NCBI GenBank assembly: GCA_050084515.1
Contig: CM114272.1
Span: 24,242,001 to 24,306,000 of the forward strand
Reading direction: 5' to 3'
Source: Blasia pusilla
Taxonomy: Eukaryota > Marchantiophyta > Marchantiopsida > Blasiales
DNA: 64,000 nt
The position numbers and the translations under genes are program-made. The notes under the pieces are model-generated. The model made no database searches and was not told the DNA's origin. It saw nothing but the letters and a program-made list of their open reading frames with translations. Below, piece by piece: positions 13,801-25,589 of the stretch (position 1 is the first letter of the stretch; the number at the start of each line of letters is the position of its first letter).

Positions 13801-16800
13801 TACTTGGCCTGAGTTGACAATTTAACCCCAACACTCCGGCTACACTGCATGCACAAGTGTTTGTGTTCACTCTTTATAGAACGTCTCCTTACTACCTAAG
13901 ACGTTTTCGAGTCATGGATTCCAGCAAAAGCCTCTGGGGGGGACAAACATACCTAGACTCCATTTCCCATTATTCTGGCTTCACCTATATGTTGATATAA
14001 GCTTCGGAAAAGAGTTGCCACTCGTCTCATCAGTATCCTTTCCTCCTGGGGTCCCTCATTGAGTTTTCATGGATCAAGCATGAAGAAAACCTTGCAACAT
14101 ACTTCAGAGTGCTCTACTCTAAAGATGTTCGGTGTTCTCCCACTTAAAAATATGAAGACTTCAAATTTTGAATTGACAAGGATTCCCATTTTGATATAGA
14201 GCACTACCTTGATTTCCATTTAGACTCTGCCGGGTAAGACTGCATAGGGTATTGAATCACTCAGGATATATGCTTCAGCTCTTACCTACCCCAAACCCCT
14301 ATCTCATGCACAACTACATTTGTTACTTTGTTTATAATGTATATCCCATTTTCATGAATTATGATTGGCCAGGTAAGCCTGGAACACCATATTTTCAACT
14401 AAATAAAATTGTCGAATTTCCTGACATATCACAGCAAGGCTGAGCACCCATACTATGAATGATAAGCATTCCTATTCAGGAATGTTCGTCTCATTTCATA
14501 GGGTAGTTTCCTCACCTCTTCGGCATCCATTCCAGTCTAGAAGAGTTCACCACAGCAATATTCTAAGAAACCTAAGGTGGGATTTCCAAAAATTGGACAT
14601 TAATCTACTAACTAACTCATATTCGTCTAACTCTTAACCCCATTCACTAACTTGAAGGAAACTTTTCCTCCAGTCTCACATATGGTGCAACTGAAACCAC
14701 TTCAAATACTGTGCGTAACTCAATTCTCCTCTGCACTCGCCCGAGTTTAAGAGAGTTCACCTCCAGAGAGATGTAGAAATCTCCACTGGTAAAGAAAAAC
14801 CCTTTCTCCCATTCCAGCAAAGCTGTAGCAGGAAGTGTTTCCGATATGATGCGACTCCCTGAAAAACTGTTTAAAATTTGAACTTGTTCAAGCTCAAGTA
14901 TTGTCTTGTGGACACAACAGGGCTGAATAGAGATATTATAAAAATTTAAGGAAATGAGTCCACATCACCTCACTCCATTGGACTCCTAGGAAGAAAAGTA
15001 ATATAATGCAAACGGCACCCATCATGTGTCCCATCAGAGGAAGGAAGAAGGACCGGCTCCACTACGTGGCAAGCCACCTTGAGAGCTTTGAAATAGGATC
15101 ATGAACCATCTAGACGAAGTACCTGTTCTGAACAACAAAACCTTGTTAGAGATGTATTTGGAAGCCAAACCTCCAGTTAAGCTTCTGTGGGTTAGTACGC
15201 TAAAAGACAAAAACAGTAAGATGGGAACATTCTAAAATAATTCTAGCTATGGTTAGTGACTGGGCATCGCAGTCACTATATGATCACCTCGAAAATAATA
15301 ACAACAGAAAAACAATATTCTATGATTGGGAACCTGCTTCCTGGTTCTTCAATAGCCAAGATTCCATTCTCATGGCCACTCGACTTGGAAGACATGTTTT
15401 CTAGGGTTCAAACTCAGGAGGAATATATTAAAAGGAGATCCTACGCAGCCATCACGCTCCATACACTGAGTATCTCGTCCAAGTCATCAGACAACCTACA
15501 CTACAGAATATTCCTCTTTGAGCAACCCAACCATCTCCTGTTCCTGTGGCCCACAGTGTTAAGTGACAACAGAACCACACCCACGGAAACGGATGGTGAG
15601 ACCCTGTACCAAGTACAGCACAGTGTCTCACCACCCATTCTTGGCAACATTAAACATCAACGTATAAGTTCCCAAGGCATTAAAGTGGGCACGAAGTTCA
15701 AGTCTCCCTCACTTAGAGAAGCTCCTAACTGCTGGCCATAACCAGACAGGCTAAAACCTACTGGACAGAATATGTCCACTATTCCCTGCTGAGAAAATCT
15801 TTTACTCTGTAGAAAAACCTCAGGATCTCGCCTTTGAAAGGACAAGACCGAAATCTGACAAGTAGAATTGTTGTCTAAACCACCTTAGCATCCTTGCTAT
15901 TCCATAAATCACCACCACCTATTGGACTCCTGGCACAACGGAAAACATTAAAAGCCTGCTTGAAAGTTAAGACTTGGTTTTAAGAAAATAGACATTTCAA
16001 CTGTTAGTAAAATGGAATAGATTCTTGCCATAGTGAAACCATCTCCAAAATCAATTTTTCTGACTGTTCCTCCAGCTGACCCTGCAAGTAAAGTCGTTAG
16101 TTTCACATGAAAAACTGAACAAGCCCTAATCTCTGACTGCACCGGCATCTTGCTACCAACAGAAAGACTGAGAATCAAGAGCACTAATAGACAGCTAAAT
16201 CGGGAAACAGTAGCCCAAACAGGTCTCAGTTCCCCATCTACATCACAGCTGCTCTAACAGATATTCTGCTTCCCTTCTATCTAAGAAACTGCTGTTTAGA
16301 TTTGAAAAATGATCAAGCAAATAGAGATCATATTTTCTCATTCCCAACCAAAAAAAAGCACAAGATTCAAAAAAAATTGAGACCTTATACCTCAGCCCAA
16401 TATGCAGGCATTCATTGATACAAACTGCTAAAACCAAACCTGTAGCTGCTCTGCTCAAGGGCTATCCTCAAAGGTACGGGCTAAAAGGAATAGAAAACCT
16501 TCTTATTTCAATGAAGCACAAGGCTTGGGAGGCACTATAGAAAAGTGATGATACATTGACCAACAGTACACGCATAGCAAGAGAAGAAAAGAGGATATTT
16601 GCAAACCACCAAGCACCATCTGGATGAATCAAGTCAGATTGCTTAAGGACATGACATGTTATAATACCAATGCTCAAAACGGTTGACGATACCTACCTGA
16701 TTGCAAAGATTGCTAATATTAGTTGCTTCTTGGTCCCGAAAGATGAATTCCACATCTGCTACCATCCACCGCTTTAAATTCCGCTGCAGCACTTGACAAG

Positions 16801-18878
16801 TCAATGGCATCACAAATAAAAAACCTATACTCCTTAGATTTGAAGTAGAACAAGGTAATGAGCACGATCAAAACTGGTTACGGTCATTTGAGGAACTGGT
16901 TGGTTAACCAACACGTTTTGGTTTGGCAAATTAGCCAGTATCTCACTTCTGCAATTACAGCTTTAAGATTCACATGCGCGCTCAGCTGAGTTCGACTGGA
17001 GTGGACAACCTCAGTGGTGCGGCTGCCGGATGGTAGAGCTGTCCCTGACTGCCAAAATGAGGACCATTGGGATGGCATGCCTTTGATAAAGCACTGTTGC
17101 TGTAGTGTAAAAGGTCAGTCAGGTCAGCTCTTTGGAAATGTAGATAAAAGTTTTGTCCACAACTACAGGTTTCAGGTTTCGTTTTTGTCCTGAGACCAAA
17201 ACTGAGATGTGACACGGAAAAGCCTAAGAAAGGATCACAGGGCACCAGAATAGAGGAAAGAAGCTTGAGAACATGCCTACATCATACGCATTTACTCAGC
17301 CCCAATTTAGTGATCAGAGAGAGGTTCAGCTATGCAACTTAGGGCAAGAGTGCGAATATTGACAGGTTTCCACTATTTGAAGGTAGGCACATACAGCCGT
17401 GAAGTATTAGAGCTGGACAATGGGTTCACGTACCTCCATTCTGAATGAGCCGCACAGGCTTTCACCCTTCTCTTCGAACACAGGGGCATCTCCACAAATA
17501 TCAGGTTACAGGGAAACTGGATCTTGAGAATATAGATTCACTGTCAAAAGCACTACATTTGGTGCCCCCAAGTTGAAAAATAAAAGGTGTGACTATTTGG
17601 CAGCATTGACAAGATCCCACTCGTTTTAGAGGCACTGCAGTGGTTGCAATTGAAGCATGACGCACATACTGCAAAGAGTGGTCTTCCAGACGTGGGACAA
17701 AGGAAATTCAAGAACAAAACTGAGTAACTTCTGTGGACACACAAAAGTTCGACAACCTAGTCCACTAAGGTGAAATAAGCGAAGTTTCCACAGATATGGT
17801 CTGACTTGACACAAAGAACTTAGACTAGTTACACATGATATATACATCATATGGTGTTGAAGTAGGCACTCGAGAATTGCATTGATTCATGGTACATACA
17901 TGGTAATGGTTTCATCCATAAAAGAGCCCACAACATCATTGAGAGATTTCATTGTAGCACTTTTACATCAAGAGATCTAGGCATCCGTCTCAGATAGAGA
18001 AGCTGACACAGCTTTGGAAAGCTAAGCAACATTGATGACAGATCCACATCTAAATGGCTACGAAAAACATCAACCTACAGTGAACTGCAAAATTTGAAAA
18101 GGATCACTATACACTGGCCTTTCTAACGAATCACAAAAAAAACCTATGAAAATACACAAAAGTCTATGATCTGCTGAGAAGCCAATGCAAATCCAAAATA
18201 CCAACTTATAAAGAAGCCTCCCAGTACGGGCTCTGGTTCTGTTCCTGTGGGCCGTGAATGGGCCAACATCTCACAGAGCACGGCTTAATCATTGGCCTTG
18301 GTGGATTCTCGAAGGAATGGCATAAATACATTCAAGTTGTTGTGCAGGGCGTGAAGGCTCGTACGAGTAATCAAAATCTTCAGCAACTCCCTTAAATCAC
18401 CTAATAAGGAGGCGGCCCAAGTGAGAGAGCAGCGACGGGGCATCTCAGCAACTCCTCAAAGAGGAAGCCAGTCCACATTTGTCATACTTGGGAAGGATGG
18501 GCTTCGACGGCTCGGCTCTTTAGATCCGCAGAGTTTTGGCTGAGGCTGCAGCCATGGTGTGGTCTGGCTCCGGGCTTCATGTCTGCGGCTGTTTAGGAGA
18601 TAGAAGGGGAAAGAGGCACAAAGGAAATCCATTGTATCAGAAGGCCTGCCCTGAACCAATATTAGTGAGGGCATTTAACAGGATACGCACTTGAGATCCA
18701 CAAAAGCAGGAAAATAGATATAATCCAACTCTAGGCAACCTACCTAACATACTTTCAATCAAGATCCAAGCTACGAAAACAAACCCAACCAATCCTACAC
18801 CAACATCCATAATGAGAAAGAGCACTGTCCCCAATGATTTAAAACACAAACTAGCTTACTCACCTTCTCAGAGCCCAG
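10801..18878. other. Long stretch without recognisable gene, downstream of the KH gene
   Basis: 10810-11060 is a GC-rich block rich in gcccgcgcc-like words; 11200-12170 is strongly AT-rich. From about 13000 to 18878 the composition resembles the introns and UTRs of the KH-domain gene that ends at 18879 on the minus strand. This part could be its extended 3' UTR or an unspliced downstream region. The longest frames (for example 15256-15741, +) have no similarity I recognise, and I regard them as chance. Confidence 0.35.
12095..12165 (+). repeat. 39-bp tandem duplication, two copies
   Basis: A unit around attNtatgaaaNttatacac, ending in aagctc, occurs at about 12095 and again at 12134. The two copies show a few substitutions. 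Confidence 0.6.
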
Positions 18879-21800
18879 TTACCCAGGGTACGGACCGTGT
18901 GAAGAAGACTGTCCACTCAGGATGAAGGCCTGGAGAAGGCTCTGTGCTGCATGAGTTTGTTCAGGAGTCCCAGAGATCTCCACAATCCTTTCTGATGAAC
19001 CTGGCCGAACGTCGTGCAGCTTGACTTTGGCCCCAGAGATCTATTATAAACAAGAGAAGTTTGAGGGAAGTACTTCATTTAATACTCCTGGTTATCTAAC
19101 CCATCAAAAACCTAGAAGCGGACAAGCTTCAGACAAAATCCTCACCTGCCGGATCTGGGCAATGTTGCTGCCAGATTTGCCAATTATTGAGCCCACAGCA
19201 CCATTTGGAATCACAACCTCAACCGTAGTGTTTGTCACAAGTCCACCGCTAGACCTTCCACTGCTGCAAACCAAATAGAAGGTTTCCAAAATGTCACAAA
19301 CTTGATGGGCAAACCGTATTCAAACACACCAGAAGTAGAGCTACCACAAACAGGTAACAAACAAATCTTACCCTCCATATCTCCCTGAGCCACTCTGATG
19401 GGATGATCCACCACCATAGCCAGACAGGCTACCTCCTCCAGAATTCCCACCGCCACCCTGAAAGTGACGAAAGAGGTATTTTGTCATCAACAAACCATAA
19501 GAGACTGGAGACGAGTATGAGAAACTTCACACAAACTGTATGAAGTTAATTTTACCGACCTAGCGTTCTGCATAACATGGGAATCAAAGGTGCAAAAATT
19601 AAACAGTAAACAAAGAAGGTCGGGAAGATACCTGAAGTCCCCATGCTCCTGGAGATGAGTTCATACTTTGGTAGGAGGAACCTCGACCGCTTTGCTGTAG
19701 GCCAAGCCCGGAAAGAGAAGAGTACATTCCACCCGGAGAACCAGGTTCATGTCTACCACCATACCCTGATGATATTGGCACACTACTTTGGAGCCCGAGG
19801 CCTGACAAAGAGGAAGGGAATGCACCACCTGATCCTGAACCGGACTTCTCTCTGTAGAGATTGCTCCTTAATCGTGTGGTAATTTGGATGAGAGCTTCCC
19901 GAGCGACTCTGATGTCTCCGACAATCTGAGAGAGTAGAGAGTTAAGAACATACCACCCGAAGCATACATCATGTATAAAACTGAAGGAACAACTGGAGGG
20001 TGGTCCTTTACTACTTCCATGGGAGCATTCACCTTGTAGAATCAGCTAGTCCTACCTGGACAAGTTCATCGGTTTCCAGTGCACATCTTGGGAGTTGATC
20101 TTTCGCAAGTATGCGGATATTGGCACGTGTGGCCTTCCTCATGTCTGCTATAATGCTGCCGCCTCTCCCAAGAAGACAGCCAATCTGATTGGAGGGTACA
20201 AGAAGTCTTGTGGTGATGACTCCGTCCTGGTCGGAGCCCAGATCAACAATCCTACTTTGTACATGTAGCACAGCTTCTTGTGCCGGAGAGATGTTGTCGT
20301 CAGGGTGCTGATTGAGAAGATAAAATGAAGTACAGAGATAATCACGTTAAGCGCAGGGAAACTGGGCAGGTCATACTTTTCCAGCAAAAGTAAAATACAT
20401 CCCAGAGCACAGGCACAACTAAAGGTCAAATTTCTAACCAGAAGACAACACTCCGAGACTCACAAGTGTAGTGACTTGACTTCTCCACAGCCCTGCCGAT
20501 GGCAACAGCACTTGCAAAATGCTAAACAAACAATATATATACCTCGTTGGCCGATATAATAATGACGCGCTCGTCTGACCCTGGAATTGGATCGGCAACT
20601 TTGATTCGGGCACCTGTATCCTCTCGGAGGTTCCTAATTATGCTCCCTCCCTTGCCAATTACACTCCCAATTTTCTCATTGGGACACAGAATGCGGAACA
20701 CTAACTCTTCGTCCACAGGTGGATGACGCCCCAAGTGAGGACCTCCCGAGTCTCCTAGGACAGGCATGGCTTGGGAGTTGAAGGGAAATCCACCTCCTCC
20801 CCCACCACCACCCAAACCGGAGAGAGATGGACCCAAGCCAAGCAACGGCCCCGCTTGGCCTAAAAGAGTGTTTCCTGGGGGTATAAAAGTATCTCCTGCT
20901 AAGAGACCACCTCCGGGAGGATACATTCCTGAGCCGTGCATCGCACCACCCATTCCAGGACGCTCTCGAGGAGGATTCTCTTTAAGCCGGGTAGAAATTG
21001 CATGAAGGGCCTTCTTCACAACCGAGAGCTCTCCAAATATCTGTCAACCCAAGATCAATGTAGAAGTCAAAACCAGGGTTGCTGAGACGCTGAAGGGAAG
21101 GGCTGCAACCAGAATCCTTTCTTATCTACAAAAACCACCATACAAGATTCGTGGGTTGAACAATTTTATCACAGGCACAGTTCGGTTGAATTGAGTGATT
21201 ACGCTCTTCGAAACATGTCAAACGCGTTCTACTTGTCTCACAAATCAAACGTCAAAAGCCTGGCAATTCTATGGGAAATGACTAAACCCGGTCAAACGGT
21301 TTCGCTGTCCTGGAACGGTGGACGGACAGTTTACCGTACAAAAACTATCACGGTCAACTTCTATTCCAGCAGTCGCATGATAGCAACAGTCGGCTCGCAG
21401 TAGCCTTCTTACCTGGACCAGCTCGTCGGAGGGTAACGCACAACCTGGAAGCTGCTCTTTGGGGAGTATTCTGATCTGAGCGCCAGTTTCATCGCGCATT
21501 TGTTCGATGATTTTTCCTCCCTTCCCAAGCAGGCAACCAATCTGATTATTTGGGACCAATAAACGTGTCGTAACCAAGCTAGATCCCCCATCCTCATCCT
21601 CTTCATCGGAACCGTTGTTTCCTTCACCGTCAACTATTCTACCGTGCACTCTAAACAGCGCTTCTTGGGCCGGAGACAAATTATCTCTGTCCCTGGGTTC
21701 ACCTCCTTCTCTTTCCCTAACATCCCTTTCTCGCTCTCTGCCCTCTCTTTCCCTACCTCCACTGCCGCCTCCTTCCCTTTCTCTAGATACACCATCTCTT

Positions 21801-22165
21801 TCGCGGCCTTCACGATCCCTGGCCCTATCGCGCTCTCTTCCTCTTTCTCGATCTCTGTCTGAAGCCGATATAATAATGACCCTCTCGTCGACTCCAGGAA
21901 CCGCATCAGCAATTTTGATCCTCGCTCCTGTCTCCTGCCTGAGCGCTTTTATGATGCTTCCCTGCTTACCGATGACGCTTCCGGTTTTGGATCCAGGACA
22001 CAGAATCCTGAAAACGGTCTCATCTTGAGTTGGCTTCATGGGAGGGGGGGGGGCACGTGAATGGGAAGACTGATGGCGCTTATGCCTGCCGTTGGACTCG
22101 AGAGGCTCGCGCTCGTAGTGAGAATGAGGACGTTTAGCTGGAGAGATGAAGTAAGGCCCGTCCAT
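18879..22165 (-). CDS. RNA-binding protein with five KH domains (HEN4/PEPPER/RCF3-like family)
   Basis: Seven exons on the minus strand, all with GT-AG borders: 22165-21413, 21040-20543, 20307-20056, 19925-19632, 19457-19372, 19263-19146, 19040-18879, giving 720 residues. KH1 has its core GSVIGKQGS at 62-70, KH2 GCLLGKGGK at 210-218, KH3 GSVIGKGGS at about 376-384, KH4 GCLLGRGGS at about 460-468, and KH5 GSIIGKSGS near 652. Domains 1-2 and 3-4 form tandem pairs with the spacer 'SPAQEA(L/V)xxV'. This layout is that of plant poly(C)-binding-like KH proteins such as HEN4, PEPPER and RCF3, which act in the nucleus in pre-mRNA processing. The partner and targets here are unknown. Residues 103-162 are almost only Arg, Glu, Asp and Gly. 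A Gly/Pro-rich linker joins KH2 and KH3, and a Gly/Ser linker precedes KH5. ATG at 22163-22165 is the first in frame. Confidence 0.92.
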
Positions 22166-24394
22166 GGGAAGGGAGGAGAAACGTCAAGAAAATAGACAAA
22201 AGGGAGCCCTAAGCGAAATGGGAAGCAATGAGCAATGAGAGGCAATCCAACAAGAGATCTTCAACTTGACTCGAACGACATATGGCACCCACTGAAACCC
22301 CTGACGAGCAAGCCCTTCGATTGTGGACGAAGAATGCTCTCCAAACAACAGACCTCAGCTGTCGCGAAAACCCCAGTCCTCATCTACCAGGAAACGTCCC
22401 ACGACCTGCAACCACTGCCCGCTTTTGCGAAACCAACCAATCCCCACTTCCAAGATCGCCACAATTCCTAACTCGCCTCGCCCCCGTCAACTCCAACCCC
22501 GCTCGCCGTCGAGTTACGGCCAACTCGATTCACACCCCGCCGCTCCGAAAACCACGGAAATGATATGTCCCGCGTCCGAAACCTATAATTCTCGACTTCA
22601 GGCCTGACTCCCGCTCATGTGACTAAAGAAGCAACTCCGTTGTTCTGCCGCTAGAGACGTACAATAGCTCCGCCTCGTCGCTGTAAACCTCGAACCCTCG
22701 TGACGCTCTCAGATTTTGTCTCGAATTGCTTCGCCGCCTCCCGATCTTCCTCCGTCACTTAGGGCACTGAGGCCTCGTTTGTTTCTCGCCTCATCCTTCT
22801 ACAGAAGATAGGCTCTACACAGGCTGGCGCTTCTCGACCGTCCGATACCGCCACGTCAGCACATAAACTACGTCCGCTACTTCCTTCACTCGTCTGTCTG
22901 CCCACGTTGCAAGCAACCATCCAACTTTTTAGCTTACGGAATATGCCCTCGGGTTCAATTTCGCCGCCTGCCGTGCGCGGCATTCAGCCTTGGGAGAGCG
23001 GGATACGATTCAACTCTGCGATTCGTTGACGGAGGGAAAGCATACGTGGTATCCATCTATCATGAATGGTTTCCATCCAGAACCCTAAAATGGGGCCTCC
23101 GGCACCGTCCGATTTCTACGTTGGCTCGTCGATGTCGTCAGATGTATGTACCCGGGCGAATAGTTCAGATAGAGGCGCCGCCTCGACATGTCTTTTGCAG
23201 TGGAGGGCTTATCCGAGTATTCGAATGGATGCCACGAGAGAGGAGAAATAATATTGATAACCAATTGCGAGGGTAATATTAAAGTGACGATTGACGTGAG
23301 GTAATGCCGAGTTTACGTGTGAAACGGGAACTCGGTGAGAGGATTACCGGGAGGGGAGAGAAGGGCAAGACCGTATAACGGCCCGATGAGGCCGTTATAT
23401 TGGACGAAACACACTGTCATTTTGCCTTTGCTTGGCCGGTCATCCTCAATGATCGTTTAACCCCTTCACGCTCGAAGGCGCGGCTTATTTCTTTGTAATT
23501 TCTCGTCGCGAATAAAATTCTACTTTTCATGGAAAAACTCCCCTCATGCCTATTATCATCCGATTAGTTAATCCGATGTCAAAATCGTTTAATCATAAAT
23601 TCTATTGGGATAAGAGAATAAATCATTTGTTGATACCATTTAGGAGACGATGGTGGAGTGGATGATGTGCTCATTGTAGAGAGGGAGGCTTCGGGTTTGA
23701 TGGTGCTAAGGGCAAATTGTTTTGCACAAGCCCCGCCTTGAATTGTAAACCACTTCTAAACCCTGTCCCACTTACTCGAAGATGAATGGGCATGAGGCCC
23801 CGAGCGGGCTTTTGCCACTTTTTATGATCTTGGATTAGATTTTGGTAACCACACCTACCAAATCCCCAAATCGGGGGAGTCACTCTAAGTATAAGGGCTT
23901 GCATCCTTTAGGTCTTTGGAGAGATAATATCAACAACACTTATCATAAACTCAATATATGTTGACATATCACTTTATAATGATCGATTTTCCATTTTTCC
24001 ATGTTTGAAGATGAAATGGTGGAACATACCGAGCACCCATTAGCATCGATATGGCTTAGACCTCGTCTTAGACCCAACTCCAACATTAGGGGTCGTTAAA
24101 GTTCTTTAGGAAAAAAAAATTAATGTTGATTTTATATATGGTCATGAGTGATCCATGTACCACCAATATGGCAAAGGTGTGGAGTCCATGAGCGACTAGT
24201 TGAGAAGATCATGGTCTTGAGCCTAGACCTCTTGGGTGAGTATTTGGTTGGTATATGTGTTGTGCATTGTGCAATGTTGTGTGGTGTGTCCAGTAAGTAC
24301 ACAAGTCGTGACCAATTCATATGGTACATGTGTTGTTGGGTGGTATAGAGAGATTGGTTTTGCTGAAGCGTTATGATGTCCGTTGGAATGGTCT
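22166..24394. other. 5' UTR/promoter of the KH gene, then intergenic DNA
   Basis: 22166 to about 23500 is GC-rich and fits the leader and promoter of the minus-strand KH gene. Frames at 22282-22607 are Pro/Ser/Arg-rich and look like chance readings of a C-rich leader. Beyond 23500 the sequence turns AT-rich and no gene is visible. Confidence 0.4.
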
Positions 24395-24620
24395 AGTATG
24401 GGAAGTGTGTAGGCTCAATATGATACAATTGGGTGGTGGGTCTTTGTGCGTCATACGTGAGTATGGGATGTGTGTAGGCTCAATATGAGTGGGTTGGGTG
24501 GTGGATTTGTGGATCTTGTATCCTAGTATGGGATGTGTAAGGGCTCAGTAGGAGTCGGTTGAGTGGTGAATTCCTATGTATTGTATCCCAAGTGGAATGT
24601 GTATGGACCTGGGATGAGTT
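24395..24620 (+). repeat. About four degenerate tandem copies of a 55-75-bp unit
   Basis: The word agtatgggatgtgtgtaggc or close variants recurs at about 24395, 24460, 24535 and 24590. Each copy except the last is followed by ctcaatatgag-like and gggtggtgg-like words. The block lies upstream of the LTR-like repeat at 25083. Confidence 0.6.
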
Positions 24621-25082
24621 AAATTGGTATTATACTAGTGTGTATATTATAGCATGCCCCAAGTGTGGGTATTGATAATGGCATTTGCCAAGTTGTTACA
24701 AGTGGATGGTGTTATTGAGTTTGAGTATTTTTGGGGTGTAGTAGCAGCTAATTGTGATGTTTGAGGCACCTAGTCGTCATTTTGGTATTTTCACACGGTA
24801 ACGGGGGAGACAATGGTTCAAGCAGTACTAGTAGTTTTACACTAAGTGAGGTGCGCTATCGTCCATCCCTACCAAGTTTAGTGTCCGAGGAGGAGTTGAG
24901 GAGAGGTTGAGAGGGTACTGGCTCGTATCACAACGATGGTGTCACCATGCCACCAATGATGACATGCATGGGTCTACGAGGGGCCAGATGCTCTTAAAGT
25001 TACATTTTGGGATAGATAGAGAAGGTAAGCTCTAACCTATAGGAGGGATCAATACACGTAATACTTGGCTGCGAGCATAGGT

Positions 25083-25420
25083 TACGGAGGAGAGAGCTTG
25101 GGAGAGGGAAGGGGATATACCTCAAGGAGAGAGAGAGCTTGAGAGCTCATTCTTTCTTTGTTGAACCTCTTGGCACGAGGCGGCGGAGCTATGGTCCCTT
25201 GCTTTAGGAGAATGGGTTTAGATTGACATTGAGAGAGACATGTGAGAGCATACACATTTGAGAGCTATGGTGTTGAGAGAGATTGGATCTTGATTTATTG
25301 GAGATATTATTGGTACTTGTCTCATTGTATGGATGTCATGAGTTAGCATGGGATCGTGCGTGGTTGTGTGAATGTTTGTCGATTGCGATGTATGTTGTGT
25401 AGCGATATGTATGCACATGA
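25083..25420 (+). repeat. LTR-like repeat, copy A
   Basis: This segment is repeated in the same orientation at about 59222-59592. Shared landmarks in the same order are agagagcttgagagctcatt, gttgaacctcttggcacgag, gcggcgga, gacattgagagaga, gagagattggatctt and gagttagcatgggatcgtgc. Copy B carries about 25 extra bases after tatggtcccttgcc. No coding sequence is attached to this copy. I infer a solo LTR or LTR fragment of a retrotransposon family. Confidence 0.7.
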
Positions 25421-25586
25421 CATGGATTTGAATGTACGATTACATGGATCTAATTGTATAATGACGTAGATAAATAGGATCCCTTGCCACATGGATCCTG
25501 GTCATATTGTGACATGGATTTGAATGTATGATTACATGGATCTATTTGTATAATGATGTGGATAAATAAGATCCCTTGCCACATGG
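25419..25586 (+). repeat. Two copies of a 76-bp direct repeat
   Basis: 25419-25494 and 25511-25586 both begin gacatggatttgaatgta and end cccttgccacatgg, with a few substitutions between. The repeat abuts the end of LTR-like copy A. Confidence 0.75.
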
Positions 25587-25589
25587 TAT

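Noticed and set aside
15256-15741. 161-codon plus-strand frame in the 13-18.8 kb stretch
   Set aside because: No domain, low-complexity-free but unlike any family, overlapped by several equally long frames on the other strand. It starts from a non-ATG codon, so I treat it as chance.
21615-22028. Long plus-strand frames rich in Ser/Leu/Pro opposite the KH gene
   Set aside because: They are mirror readings of the purine-rich RE/RD codons of KH exon 1 and have no independent support.
22282-22607. Three overlapping Pro/Arg/Ser-rich plus-strand frames upstream of the KH gene
   Set aside because: They arise from a C-rich leader on the other strand. All three frames being open at once is a composition effect.
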